Of a DNA stretch of 64,000 nt, positions 26,494 through 35,691 are shown one piece after another. The translations under genes were made by a program, and so were the position numbers. The notes below the pieces were generated by a model. The model saw only the letters and a program-made list of their open reading frames with translations, did not search any database and had not been told where the DNA came from. Origin of the DNA: Thermohalobaculum sp965247385 (GTDB lineage Bacteria; Pseudomonadota; Alphaproteobacteria; Rhodobacterales; Rhodobacteraceae); the NCBI GenBank assembly GCA_965247385.1, contig CBDFHG010000007.1:620001-684000 (forward strand), read 5' to 3'. Each line of letters opens with the position of its first letter. The stretch's first letter is position 1.

Positions 26494-28691
26494 GTAACTG
26501 GGCAGGCTCATCTCGCCAAGAAAATGACCGGGAGCCACTGTCGGGCATTGTTGAGCGTGTGACCTTTCACAGTCAAGACACTGGCTTCTGCGTACTCAGG
26601 GTCAAAGTCCGTGGGCATCGTGAGTTGGCCTCTGTGATTGGGTCTGCCGCGTCAGTTCAGCCTGGCGAATTTATTCAATGCAGCGGTCGGTGGGATAACA
26701 ACCGCGATCACGGCATGCAGTTCAAGACGACATTTCTGAAGGTGATGCCGCCAAATTCCATTGGCGGCATCGAGAAGTATCTCGGCAGCGGTATGATCAA
26801 GGGCATCGGGCCGCACTTCGCCAAGAAGTTGGTCAAGGCGTTTGGTGAGGATGTCTTCGATGTTATCGAAACAGAACCAGACCGCCTGTTGAAGCTGGAT
26901 GGCCTTGGGCCAAAACGTGTTGAGCGAATTACCTCCGGATGGTCTGATCAGAAGGCGATCCGGGAGATCATGGTTTTCCTTCAATCTCACGGGGTCGGCA
27001 CATCCAGGGCGGTTCGCATCTATAAGACCTATGGCGCTGATGCTATCCCCCTGGTCAGTGAAAATCCATACCGCCTTGCCCGGGACATCAAGGGGATTGG
27101 GTTCAAGACCGCCGACCTGGTCGCGGAGAAACTCGGCATTGAAAAGACCGCCATGATCAGGGCAAGGGCTGGCATCTCCCACACCCTGACCGAAGCCATC
27201 TCAGATGGAAACTGTGGGCTTCCCGAAGCAGACCTCCTGCCTGCCGCCGAGCTGTTGTTGGAAATTCCTACTGACATTCTCCGGGATGCTCTCCACCAGG
27301 AACTTCAGGATGAAACCGTGATCGCTGACACCATTGATGACCAGAAGTGCATCTTTCTCAGTCATCTCTGGCATGCAGAAAGGGTCATCGCCGAGCGGAT
27401 TAAGGAACTAGCGGTTGGAAAGCCGCATTGGCCTGAGATCGACGCTGACAAAGCAATTTTCTGGGTCGAGCAGAAGATCGGGATTACCCTTGCCGACAGC
27501 CAGCATGAGGCCGTCAGGAAAGCGGTTTCCTCAAAGGTCATTGTAATCACCGGTGGGCCTGGTGTTGGAAAAACCACGCTAGTCAACGCCATCCTTCGCA
27601 TTCTCACTGCCAAGGGCGTCAAAGTAGCCCTCGCAGCACCCACCGGCCGGGCGGCCAAGCGTCTGTCGGAAAGCACCGGCATGGAAGCCAAAACCATCCA
27701 TCGACTTCTCAAAGTTGACCCCAAACATGGTGGTTTCAAAAAGGATGCTGACGAGCCGCTCGATTGTGATCTGTTGGTTATCGACGAGACATCAATGGTG
27801 GATGTTTCACTTATGGCATCGCTGGTCAAAGCTCTGTCGGATACAGCCGGCCTGATGCTGGTCGGAGACGTTGATCAACTCCCCTCGGTTGGACCAGGGC
27901 AGGTGCTTGCTGATTTCATAGGCTCCGGCGCCGTTCCGGTGGCCAGGTTGACAGAGATATTCCGACAGGCGGCCCAGAGCCAGATTGTTACCAATGCCCA
28001 CAAGGTGAACTCCGGCCGCATACCCAATCTGGATGTCGCCAAGGGTAGCAAAACTGATTTCTATTTTGTCGAAGCCCATGACCCGGAGGATGGCGTTGCC
28101 AAGATCATTGAGATCGTGAAAAACCGACTGCCGAAGCGCTTCAACTTCGACCCCATCAAGGACATCCAGGTGCTTTGTCCCATGAACCGTGGCGGTCTTG
28201 GCGCCAGATCGCTGAACGTCGATCTCCAGTTAGCTCTGAACCCTGGCACGGATGACGTGTCCATCGAGAGGTTCGGCTACACCTACCGCGTCGGCGACAA
28301 GGTGATGCAGACCGAAAACGACTATGACAAAGAGGTCTTCAATGGCGATGTCGGCTACGTCCAGCAGATCGACCCTGACAGCCAGGAAATGATCATTGAG
28401 TTCGATGGCAGGCCGGTCGAATACCTATTTGGTGAGCTTGACGAGGTCGCCCTTGCCTACGCTGTAAGCATCCACAAATCCCAGGGATCGGAGTACCCGG
28501 CGGTCGTTATCCCGATGATGATGCAGCATTACATGATGCTGCGGCGGAACCTCCTCTACACCGGCATTACCAGAGGTAAGAAGATGGTCATTGTAGTCGG
28601 ACAGAAGAAAGCCATCGGGATGGCAGTCAAGGGCCGGGTCGAGGGACGCCGCTGGTCGAAGCTGGGCGAATTGCTCTCCGCCGCCAGATAA
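26490..28691 (+). CDS. recD2: RecD2-like ATP-dependent 5'-3' DNA helicase
   Basis: About 733 residues from the GTG at 26490. An OB-like N-terminal domain (SGIVERVTFHSQDTGFCVLRVK) and helix-hairpin-helix repeats (GIGPHFAKKLVKAFG, LDGLGPKRVERI) precede the superfamily 1B core. Core motifs are Walker A GGPGVGKTT (about 352), Walker B VIDETSMVD, motif III GDVDQLPSVGPG, and C-terminal YAVSIHKSQGSEYPAVVIP and LLYTGITRGKK. RecD2 enzymes act outside RecBCD in repair. The start is chosen from the 4-base overlap with DUF6880; a TTG 18 bp upstream is possible. Confidence 0.92.
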   Translation: MSNWAGSSRQENDREPLSGIVERVTFHSQDTGFCVLRVKVRGHRELASVIGSAASVQPGEFIQCSGRWDNNRDHGMQFKTTFLKVMPPNSIGGIEKYLGSGMIKGIGPHFAKKLVKAFGEDVFDVIETEPDRLLKLDGLGPKRVERITSGWSDQKAIREIMVFLQSHGVGTSRAVRIYKTYGADAIPLVSENPYRLARDIKGIGFKTADLVAEKLGIEKTAMIRARAGISHTLTEAISDGNCGLPEADLLPAAELLLEIPTDILRDALHQELQDETVIADTIDDQKCIFLSHLWHAERVIAERIKELAVGKPHWPEIDADKAIFWVEQKIGITLADSQHEAVRKAVSSKVIVITGGPGVGKTTLVNAILRILTAKGVKVALAAPTGRAAKRLSESTGMEAKTIHRLLKVDPKHGGFKKDADEPLDCDLLVIDETSMVDVSLMASLVKALSDTAGLMLVGDVDQLPSVGPGQVLADFIGSGAVPVARLTEIFRQAAQSQIVTNAHKVNSGRIPNLDVAKGSKTDFYFVEAHDPEDGVAKIIEIVKNRLPKRFNFDPIKDIQVLCPMNRGGLGARSLNVDLQLALNPGTDDVSIERFGYTYRVGDKVMQTENDYDKEVFNGDVGYVQQIDPDSQEMIIEFDGRPVEYLFGELDEVALAYAVSIHKSQGSEYPAVVIPMMMQHYMMLRRNLLYTGITRGKKMVIVVGQKKAIGMAVKGRVEGRRWSKLGELLSAAR

Positions 28692-28990
28692 CGGTCATCG
28701 GATTGGGCGCCGAGGGGGCCGGGCTGGCCTCCAGCGGTTGATCGGGCACAATGGTGACATTGGGGTTGCGGAGCGCTTTGTGTGACGGCGTTGTAGTGGT
28801 TATGGCCCCAGGGCAGTGGAGTTTCGTTTCGTCATTTCGATGCTAGCATTGACGAGGAAATCTTCTTACCAAAGTGCTCCGGCTAAATTCACAAACCAAG
28901 TGCAACACTGGTATGCTCCGGAGTTGCGACAGGCCCAAGTGGACCTGCCTTGCATCCTCATCTTCCTGCTTTTCACACCCACCCCGCGGT
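28692..28990. other. Non-coding stretch with mobile-element scar
   Basis: Between recD2 and a small gene no convincing coding frame is present. It contains the 42-bp repeat listed separately and the degenerate GTGCTCCGG / ATGCTCCGG pair around it. Confidence 0.5.
28888..28929 (+). repeat. 42-bp repeat, copy A (IS terminal scar?)
   Basis: Identical over all 42 bases to the reverse complement of 36018-36059. It starts TTCACAAACCAAGTGCAACA and ends GCTCCGGAGTTGCGA. The CAAGTGCAACAC core is like the ends of some IS30-family elements; that assignment is uncertain. Confidence 0.6.
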
Positions 28991-29054
28991 CCTTTGCCTG
29001 GTGATTGTTGGGTTGGGGGCCATAAAGCCCCGGATGGGCGTGGAAAGGCAAAGG
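28991..29054 (+). promoter_or_regulatory. Structured leader of the 62-codon gene
   Basis: An outer stem CCTTTGCC (28991-28998) pairs with GGCAAAGG (29047-29054). An inner stem GGGGC (29016-29020) pairs with GCCCC (29027-29031). The outer 3' arm overlaps the AAGGAGA ribosome-binding site of the next gene, so folding could hide it. Confidence 0.45.
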
Positions 29055-29062
29055 AGAAAACA

Positions 29063-29251
29063 ATGCGGTTGATCACCCCACAGGAACTAAGCGAACGCAC
29101 CGATGAAGAGTTAAAGGCGCTGTTCAATACGGTTTCACAGGCGCTGGTCCTTACCGAAGCGAAAACTCCCGAACGGCGCAACGCACTGGCCAGGCTAGAA
29201 AATATCGAGCGCACACGGGCAGGCAGCCCACCTCGCGGCCTCTATCGCTAA
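29063..29251 (+). CDS. Small conserved hypothetical protein
   Basis: 62 residues starting MRLITPQELSERTDEELKAL, predicted to form two or three amphipathic helices, charged at the end (RRNALARLENIERTRAG). The ATG has a strong ribosome-binding site (AAGGAGA, 8 bases upstream). Proteins of this kind are scattered through alphaproteobacterial accessory regions, often near transposon scars, and have no assigned function. The gene is preceded by a folded leader and lies convergent to the ABC transporter operon. Confidence 0.65.
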   Translation: MRLITPQELSERTDEELKALFNTVSQALVLTEAKTPERRNALARLENIERTRAGSPPRGLYR

Positions 29252-29357
29252 CGCTAGAAGGCTGCTCCCGGCGACGGGGGGAGCTAGCTCGACGCAAACC
29301 CTCGGGAGCCCGTGGGTTCCGCAAAAGCCAGCATATCAACTGCAACACCAGCGCCGG

Positions 29358-30458
29358 TCAGGCCTGTTTGAAGAGCATGAGGACGGAATCCGACCACTCG
29401 AGCGAGGTGTGCGCATTTTGAAATCCGGGGGCCTCACCGCTTCCGTCCTGGTTCTGGAGGGCGACAAGCACCGGCTTGTCCGAGCCCATGACCGTGAAGT
29501 ACAAATGCGTCCTGTCGCCGAGATATGCCGCTTGACTGACCGTTCCGGAGATCGACGCCTTCCCGATTTCGTTGCCGGCCGGGGTTATGCGGATGTTTTC
29601 CGGGCGCAGGCCGATGCTGACCCGATCACCTTCTCGGAAATCGCCGGTGTGCGCGGGAGCCGAGACGACTCCCAGGCGCTCGGCCTCGACCACATAGCGG
29701 TCGTCGGTGCGGCCTTTGATCCGGCCTTCGAAGAAGTTCATTGCGCCTAGGAACTCCGCGACGAAGCGATTCCCCGGCCGGGCGTAAAGCTGCCCCGGGG
29801 TGCCCTGTTCGAGCATCTTGCCAGCCGACATCACCGCGATCCGATCGGACATCGTCAGCGCTTCCTCCTGATCATGGGTGACGAACACGAAGGTGATGCC
29901 GAGCGACCTCTGCAACTCGCGCAATTCGATCTGCATCTGCTCGCGCAGCTTCTTGTCGAGCGCACCGAGGGGCTCGTCCAGCAGCAGTACCTTCGGCCGC
30001 TTGATCAGCGCCCGGGCGAGCGCGACACGCTGGCGCTGGCCGCCGGAAAGCTCGTGCGCCTTCCGGGCGCCGTAGCCATCGAGCCTGATCATGGCGAGTA
30101 CCTCATTTACCCGTGCGTCAAGCTCGGTGGCTGGTAGCCGATCCTTGCGCAGCCCGAAGGCGATGTTCTGGGCGACGTTCAGGTGCGGGAAGATGGCATA
30201 GTTCTGGAACACCATGTTGACCGGGCGATGGTATGGCGGGGTCGATGTCATTGGCTCGCCGTCGATATGAATCTCGCCCTCGTCAGGCACTTCGAAGCCG
30301 CCCAGCATGCGCAGCAGCGTGGTCTTGCCGCAGCCTGACGGCCCGAGTAGGGCAAAGAACTCGCCGCGGCCGATCTCCACGTTCACGCCATCGACCGCTG
30401 TCACGGACCCGAATCTCTTGGTGATGCGGTCGAGAGAGATGATGCTCTGGTTGGCCAT
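29358..30458 (-). CDS. ABC transporter ATPase, polyamine/opine type
   Basis: 366 residues. Walker A GPSGCGKTTLL (about 39-49), Q-loop, signature LSGGQRQRVALARAL (about 139) and Walker B VLLLDEPLGALDK are intact. The C-terminal TOBE domain (about 285-360: VSIGLRPENIRI...YLGDRTHLYF) is typical of PotA/FbpC-type ATPases. It powers uptake through the two permeases encoded just upstream: its ATG follows the stop of the second permease gene by one base. Order in the transcript: permease, permease, ATPase. Confidence 0.92.
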   Translation of the reverse strand: MANQSIISLDRITKRFGSVTAVDGVNVEIGRGEFFALLGPSGCGKTTLLRMLGGFEVPDEGEIHIDGEPMTSTPPYHRPVNMVFQNYAIFPHLNVAQNIAFGLRKDRLPATELDARVNEVLAMIRLDGYGARKAHELSGGQRQRVALARALIKRPKVLLLDEPLGALDKKLREQMQIELRELQRSLGITFVFVTHDQEEALTMSDRIAVMSAGKMLEQGTPGQLYARPGNRFVAEFLGAMNFFEGRIKGRTDDRYVVEAERLGVVSAPAHTGDFREGDRVSIGLRPENIRITPAGNEIGKASISGTVSQAAYLGDRTHLYFTVMGSDKPVLVALQNQDGSGEAPGFQNAHTSLEWSDSVLMLFKQA

Positions 30459-30459
30459 G

Positions 30460-31284
30460 CTATTGCCCCTCGAGGTTGTCTTGCGCGCGCTCCCGGCGGC
30501 GCAGCAACTCGGCCAGGATCACCATCGCGAACGAGACGATGAGGATCGCGGTGCCGAGTGCGAGCACTGCCGGCAGCTTCGCCGGGAAGCGCAACTGGCT
30601 CCAGATGTAGAGCGGCAGGGTCGAGTCGTTGCCGGTCAGGAAAAAGGCCAGCAGAAACTCGTCGAACGAGATGGTGAAGGTCAGCAGCAGGCTGGCAATG
30701 ACACCAGGCAGCGCGACAGGGAAGGTGACGCGCCAGAACGCCATCCAGGCGGTCTCGCCGAGATCGAGCGCCGCCTCTTCAAGACTGCGGTCGTGGCTTT
30801 CGAGCCGCGACATCAACACGAAGAGCGCGAATGGCACGCAGATCACCACATGGCCAATGCCGACCGAGAGCAGCGACAGGCCGAGACCGGACCTGTTGAA
30901 GGCGACCAGCAAGGCGATACCAAGGATGATGAAGGGAATAACCAACGGAAGCGTGAACAGCCCGGTCAATATCCGCGCGCCCGGAAGGCGGTAGCTGGTC
31001 AGCGCCTTGGCTGCGCACATCCCCAGCGTGGTGCTGATCAGCGAGACCGGCAGGGCGACGCGGAAGCTGTTCCAGAGCGCGTCGCGCATGCCTTGCTGCC
31101 CGATCATCTCGTCCCACCAGCGCAGCGTGAACCCCTTCATCGGGAAGGCGACATAGATGCCATCGTTGAATGAGAACAACGGCAGGAACAGGATTGGGAG
31201 GTAGATAAACACCAGATAGGCAACCGTGTAGATCCGCAGCCACCGCATCCCCGCGCTGCCCGTTCTGCCGCTCATGATTGCCAT
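30460..31284 (-). CDS. ABC transporter permease, PotC type
   Basis: 274 residues with about six hydrophobic spans (YTVAYLVFIYLPILFLPLFSF at the start; FIILGIALLVAF in the middle; ALGTAILIVSFAMVILAELL at the end). The cytoplasmic EAA loop reads ESHDRSLEEAALDLGETAWMAFWRVTFP, which docks on the ATPase. It overlaps the PotB-type gene upstream by 13 bp. It is the second inner-membrane subunit of the importer. The substrate is likely a polyamine, opine or amide-like compound, judging from the neighbours. Confidence 0.9.
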   Translation of the reverse strand: MAIMSGRTGSAGMRWLRIYTVAYLVFIYLPILFLPLFSFNDGIYVAFPMKGFTLRWWDEMIGQQGMRDALWNSFRVALPVSLISTTLGMCAAKALTSYRLPGARILTGLFTLPLVIPFIILGIALLVAFNRSGLGLSLLSVGIGHVVICVPFALFVLMSRLESHDRSLEEAALDLGETAWMAFWRVTFPVALPGVIASLLLTFTISFDEFLLAFFLTGNDSTLPLYIWSQLRFPAKLPAVLALGTAILIVSFAMVILAELLRRRERAQDNLEGQ

Positions 31285-32213
31285 TTCTTGATTTTGTCGA
31301 TTAGCAGCAGGAACCCGCAGACCGCCACTGTGACGGTCAGCATCGAGACGATCGAGATGGCGGCGCCGAGCGGCCAGTTATCAAGCCGCCCGAAGGCGAC
31401 CTGGATGATGCTGCCGATCATGATTCCATTCGGGCCGCCGACCAGCTTCGGGGTCACGTAATCGCCGACGGTCGGGATGAACACCAGGAGGAGAGCCGCG
31501 ATAACGCCTGGCAGCGATAGCGGCAGCGTGACCCGAAGGAAGGTCGAGACCGGGCCCTCGCCCAGATCCTCCGATGCCTCGATCAGTGAGCGGTCGATCT
31601 TCTGCAGCGAGACATAGATCGGCAGAATTGCGAAGGCGGCCCAAGCATGGGCGAGCGTCAGGACCACCGCAAACGTGTTGTAGAGCAGGAACTCCAGCGG
31701 CTGGTCGATCAGGCCGAGCCAGATCAGGCTCGAATTTACGACGCCGTTGAAGCCGAGGATTAGCTTCCACGCAAAGACCCGCAGCAGGTAGCTGGTCCAG
31801 AATGGCAGGGTGATCAGGATCAACCAGGCCATCTTGTTGTCGTGGACGTGGAAGGCGATGAAGAAGGCGACCGGGTAGGCGAGCAGCACCGTGGTGATGG
31901 CCACCAGAGTGGAGATGCCGATGGATCGCATGAGGACACGGACATATTGCGGCTTGTCGAAGAAGTCCTGGTAGTTGGCGAGGCCGACCTCCCACGCCTC
32001 CGTGCCGGTCTCGACGACGAAGCTCTGCCCGACCAGCAGCAAGAAGGGCGACAGCAGCGCCGCCACCATCACCAACACCACAGGCGAGATCAGCGCAAAG
32101 CCGCGAATCGTACGATAGCGGTACCACAACTCACCAATCGAATACCGACCCGAAGGTGTCGCCAGGCTGTCGGTCAAAACCCTCCCCTTCCTGCCGCCGC
32201 CCGGACGACTCAC
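31272..32213 (-). CDS. ABC transporter permease, PotB type
   Basis: 313 residues, GTG start (MSRPGGGRKGRVLTDSLATP). The first membrane span is ALISPVVLVMVAALLSPFLLLVG. The EAA motif reads DRSLIEASEDLGEGPVSTFLRVTLP. It is the first gene of the minus-strand operon, with the regulatory region shared with the divergent gntR gene (32214-32322). It probably pairs with the PotC-type permease to form the channel. Confidence 0.9.
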   Translation of the reverse strand: MSRPGGGRKGRVLTDSLATPSGRYSIGELWYRYRTIRGFALISPVVLVMVAALLSPFLLLVGQSFVVETGTEAWEVGLANYQDFFDKPQYVRVLMRSIGISTLVAITTVLLAYPVAFFIAFHVHDNKMAWLILITLPFWTSYLLRVFAWKLILGFNGVVNSSLIWLGLIDQPLEFLLYNTFAVVLTLAHAWAAFAILPIYVSLQKIDRSLIEASEDLGEGPVSTFLRVTLPLSLPGVIAALLLVFIPTVGDYVTPKLVGGPNGIMIGSIIQVAFGRLDNWPLGAAISIVSMLTVTVAVCGFLLLIDKIKKWQS

Positions 32214-32243
32214 CTTTCGCTGGCCAATACTAATATGATGTGT

Positions 32244-32254
32244 TTGTCATACAA
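32244..32254. promoter_or_regulatory. Putative GntR (FadR-type) operator
   Basis: TTGTCATACAA fits the TNGTNNNACNA half-site pattern used by FadR-subfamily GntR repressors. It lies in the 109-bp divergent region between the permease gene and gntR, about 30 bp from the permease start and 69 bp from the regulator start, so one site could control both directions. Confidence 0.55.
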
Positions 32255-32322
32255 CATACTTGTGATATTCTCACCAGAAATCCGGAAGAGAATCCGCGGC
32301 GCGGGGGGACCGAAGGGGAGCG

Positions 32323-33027
32323 ATGCTCAAGCGTGACGCGACGACTGAACCTGAGAGCGCCGACGCCTCGATGCGGGTCGCGCGTAATTCACTGACTCTG
32401 CGCGAACGCACCGCCGAGGTTCTGCGCCAGGCGATTATCGACCACCGCCTGCCGCCGGGCACCCATCTTAAGGAGCGCGAGCTCTGCGACATGCTGGGGG
32501 TCAGCCGGACTTCGGTGCGCGAGGCGCTGCGGCACCTCGAATCAGAACACCTTATCATGACTGTCCCGCATCGGGGTCCGACGGTGGTCACGCTGACCGT
32601 CGACGATGCCAGGGATCTCTACAAGGTCCGCTCAGCGCTTGAGGGGCTGGTCGGAGAACTGTTTGCCACCCATGCCAGCGATGACGAGATCGCCGAACTT
32701 TGCCGCTTTGCCCGGCTGATGGCGGACGCCGCCCGGCGCGGCCGGGCGGAGGTTACGCTGTCGATTATCGCCGACTTCTACAAGGTGCTGTTCGACGGCG
32801 CCAGGAACCAGGTCTGCGCCCAGTTCATCGAGTCGCTGAACGCCCGGATATCGATGTTCCGCCGCCTGTCGCTTGCCAGTGACGGCCGCGCGGAGACGAT
32901 GATGAACGAGGTCGAGAATATCGTGACCGCAGCCGCCGCACGCGATCCCGATGCTCTTCGCAAAGCCTGCATCGAGCATGTGGAGGGGGCTTGTGGCGCG
33001 GTCATGCGGCAACTTGGGGAACGATAG
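32323..33027 (+). CDS. GntR-family transcriptional regulator (FCD domain)
   Basis: 234 residues. An N-terminal winged HTH (LRERTAEVLRQAIIDHRLPPGTHLKERELCDMLGVSRTSVREALRHLESE, about 24-73) precedes a helical FCD ligand domain (about 90-225, with SIIADFYKVLFDGARN and the histidine EHVEGACG at the end that may bind metal). A ribosome-binding site AGGGGAG precedes the ATG. It is divergent from the transporter genes and directly upstream of the binding-protein gene, so it probably represses both until the imported substrate is present. Confidence 0.9.
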   Translation: MLKRDATTEPESADASMRVARNSLTLRERTAEVLRQAIIDHRLPPGTHLKERELCDMLGVSRTSVREALRHLESEHLIMTVPHRGPTVVTLTVDDARDLYKVRSALEGLVGELFATHASDDEIAELCRFARLMADAARRGRAEVTLSIIADFYKVLFDGARNQVCAQFIESLNARISMFRRLSLASDGRAETMMNEVENIVTAAAARDPDALRKACIEHVEGACGAVMRQLGER

Positions 33028-33100
33028 GGGGCACCACGATACGACGTGACGTGACGGTGACAGAAGAACTGAAGTGAACGAAGAAAACAGGGAGGAAGAC

Positions 33101-34195
33101 ATGTCAAAGCGAGTGAAATTCAAAACCGACCGGCGCCAGATACTTAAGGCGCTATCCGCCATAGGCGTCGCCTACACGGTGATGCCCGTATCGCACGCGC
33201 CAGCGGCGCAGGAGGTCCATTACCACACCTGGTCGGGCTACGACGCCGAAGCCCTGTTCAAGTCCTATATCGCCAAGCATGGCGGCATGCCCGAGGTCAG
33301 CCACATTGCGACCGAGGAGGAATCTTTCACCAAGATGAAGGCCGGCTGGTCGCCCGACCTGATGCATCCGGGCAACTACAACGTCCGCCGCTGGAAGGAT
33401 GCGGGCCTCCTGCAGCCGCTCGACACCTCGCGGGTGAGCAACTGGGAGAACATCATCGAGAGCGTGCGCAACGACGACTCGGTGGTCTATGACGGTCAGC
33501 AGTACATGATCCCGAGCGAATACGGCAACAGCTCGGTCATCTACCGCAAGGACCTGGTCGATCCGAGCTACGCCGAGAATCCCACTTGGGGCATCCTTTA
33601 TGACGAGGCCTACAAGGGCCGGCTGGCAAACTACGAGACTGCCGCCGCAGTGGTACAGTGCGCCGCGCTGGTGCTCGGCTACGACAACATCTACTCGCTG
33701 AGCGACGAGCAACTGGCCGAGGTCAAGAAACTGGCGTCCAAGCAGCGCGATCTTCTGCGCATGTACTGGTCCGACGCGACCCAGCTCGAACAGGCCATGG
33801 CGACCGGCGAGGTCGTCGCCGCCTATGGCTGGAACGCTTCGCTCGTGAACCTCAAGGGTCAGGGCCTCGATGTCGCGATGATGATCCCGAAGGAGCGGAT
33901 GTTCACCTGGATCGCCGGTTTCGTGATGCACAAGAATTGCAAGAACCTCGACGCCGCCTACGACCTGATCGACGCATGGACCTCGCCGGAATCGGGCGCA
34001 TGGCTGATGGAGAACTACGGCTACGGGTCGACCAACCGCGCCGCGTACCAAGTCGCGGATGCGGGCAAGCTCGCCGATCTCGGTATCTCGGACCCGGAGG
34101 CGGTGCTGAACAACAGCCTGTTCTTCAAGTCCCTCGATCCGGCAATCGACAAGAAGTACCAGACTCTCTTCACCGACGTGCAGGCGGGTGGGTGA
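33101..34195 (+). CDS. Extracellular solute-binding protein, PotD/PotF type
   Basis: 364 residues from the ATG at 33101, preceded by GGAGGA. The N-terminus (DRRQILKALSAIGVAYTV) looks like a Tat signal with the double arginine, followed by a possible AAQE cleavage site near residue 37. The mature part has EVHYHTWSGYDAE and later GEVVAAYGWNAS, as in spermidine/putrescine-binding proteins. It is periplasmic and would deliver substrate to the divergent permease complex. It lies between gntR and the amidase gene. Confidence 0.88.
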   Translation: MSKRVKFKTDRRQILKALSAIGVAYTVMPVSHAPAAQEVHYHTWSGYDAEALFKSYIAKHGGMPEVSHIATEEESFTKMKAGWSPDLMHPGNYNVRRWKDAGLLQPLDTSRVSNWENIIESVRNDDSVVYDGQQYMIPSEYGNSSVIYRKDLVDPSYAENPTWGILYDEAYKGRLANYETAAAVVQCAALVLGYDNIYSLSDEQLAEVKKLASKQRDLLRMYWSDATQLEQAMATGEVVAAYGWNASLVNLKGQGLDVAMMIPKERMFTWIAGFVMHKNCKNLDAAYDLIDAWTSPESGAWLMENYGYGSTNRAAYQVADAGKLADLGISDPEAVLNNSLFFKSLDPAIDKKYQTLFTDVQAGG

Positions 34196-34258
34196 GACTG
34201 GCCTCAATCGGGGCGGCGCGCCAATGCGCCACCCTTGACCCGCCGGCCCTGCTAGTGA

Positions 34259-35689
34259 GTGCCAGCCTTGAATGACCTCGACCTCTGCTACCTGCCCGGC
34301 CACGCGGGGCTGCAGCTGTTCCGTGAGCACAAGCTTTCGCCGGTGGAGGTTATCGAGGCTCAGATCCGGCGAGCGGAACGTGTCAATCCGCGGATCAATG
34401 CATTCACCGACACCTGTTTCGATGAAGCTATGGAGCAGGCGTGCCGGGCCGAGGTGGCCTATTCCGGTGGCGGCACGCCCCGGCCGCTGGAAGGGCTGAC
34501 GCTCGCGGTCAAGGACAACCAGGATGTCATCGGCAAGCGCACCACCCATGCCTGCACCGCTTACCGGGACAATCTGGCGGCGGACACCCATCCGGCGGTC
34601 CAGCGGTTGCTTGATGCGGGTGCGATCCTCATCGCCAAGACTACGACGCCCGAGTTCTGCAGTGCCGGGGTGACATACAGCAAGCTCTTCGGCGTCACCG
34701 GCACGCCGTGGAACCCGGCCATGACCGCGGGCGGATCGTCGGGAGGTTCGGGTGCGGCGCTTGGCGCCGGGATGGTGACGCTGGCGACCGGTTCGGACAT
34801 CGCTGGTTCGATCCGCGTGCCAGCCGCCTGCTGCGGGGTCGTCGGCTACAAGCCGCCCTATGGGCGAATACCGGGGACACCGCCCTTAAATCTCGATTTC
34901 TATTGCCAGGTTGGCCCACTGGCCCGGGCACTCGGCGATTGTGCGCTGATGACCAACGTCATGGCGGGGCCGCATCCGGCGGATATCGCGACGCTTCGTG
35001 ACAGGATCGTCTTGCCGCAAGATTTCGAACCGGTGGCGGGCTGGCGCGTCGCGGTTTCGTACGATCTCGGTTTAGCCACCGTCGCGACGGAGGTGCGTGA
35101 GGCTCTGTCCCGGGCCGCTGATCTCCTGCGTGGCCTTGGCGCTACGGTGGAGGAGATTGGGCTCGGATGGGGGGCTGAGGTCACCGAGGCCGCAACGGCG
35201 TATCTCGACCATCTCTTCGGGCAGCAACTTCAGCAAAACCACGAGGCGTTGGGCGATCAGCTTTGCGACTACAACATCCACTATGCGCGCAAGGCTGCTG
35301 CGGCTGGCGTCGAGGGTTATCTGGCGAGCTTCGAGACCGCTGCCGCGATGTATCGGGAAATTGCGCCGGTCCTCGAGGACTTTGACGCCCTGATTTGCCC
35401 GACCGTCGCCACCCACGAGGTCGGTGCCGAGGCGAAGCCATGGGAAACCGTGACCATCGGCGGCGTCGAGGTCGATGCCGATTTTGGCTGGGTCCTGACC
35501 CATCCCTTCAACATGCTGAGCCGCTTGCCTGTGCTGGCGGTGCCGGGCGGCATCGCCAGCAACGGCCTGCCGACCAGCATCCAGATCGTCGCGCGCAGCT
35601 TTGACGATGCGCGGGTGTTCCGGCTGGGCCGCGCGATCGAGCGGGCGCAGCCGTGGCTGGACTGTGCCGAGCGCAGGCCCACGCTTTGA
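34259..35689 (+). CDS. Amidase (amidase-signature family)
   Basis: 476 residues, GTG start (a TTG 9 bp on is possible). The Ser-cisSer-Lys triad is readable: K in LTLAVKDNQD (about 84), the serine of GGSSGGSGAALG (about 158-169) and the serine of GSDIAGSIRVPAACCGVVG. This hydrolyses amide bonds, giving an acid and ammonia or amine. Position after a solute-binding protein suggests it degrades the imported amide in the cytoplasm. The exact substrate cannot be read. Confidence 0.9.
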   Translation: MPALNDLDLCYLPGHAGLQLFREHKLSPVEVIEAQIRRAERVNPRINAFTDTCFDEAMEQACRAEVAYSGGGTPRPLEGLTLAVKDNQDVIGKRTTHACTAYRDNLAADTHPAVQRLLDAGAILIAKTTTPEFCSAGVTYSKLFGVTGTPWNPAMTAGGSSGGSGAALGAGMVTLATGSDIAGSIRVPAACCGVVGYKPPYGRIPGTPPLNLDFYCQVGPLARALGDCALMTNVMAGPHPADIATLRDRIVLPQDFEPVAGWRVAVSYDLGLATVATEVREALSRAADLLRGLGATVEEIGLGWGAEVTEAATAYLDHLFGQQLQQNHEALGDQLCDYNIHYARKAAAAGVEGYLASFETAAAMYREIAPVLEDFDALICPTVATHEVGAEAKPWETVTIGGVEVDADFGWVLTHPFNMLSRLPVLAVPGGIASNGLPTSIQIVARSFDDARVFRLGRAIERAQPWLDCAERRPTL

Positions 35690-35691
35690 GG

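Noticed and set aside
33152..34591. 479-codon ORF antisense to the binding protein and amidase
   Set aside because: Shadow frame; the plus-strand genes have family motifs and ribosome-binding sites.
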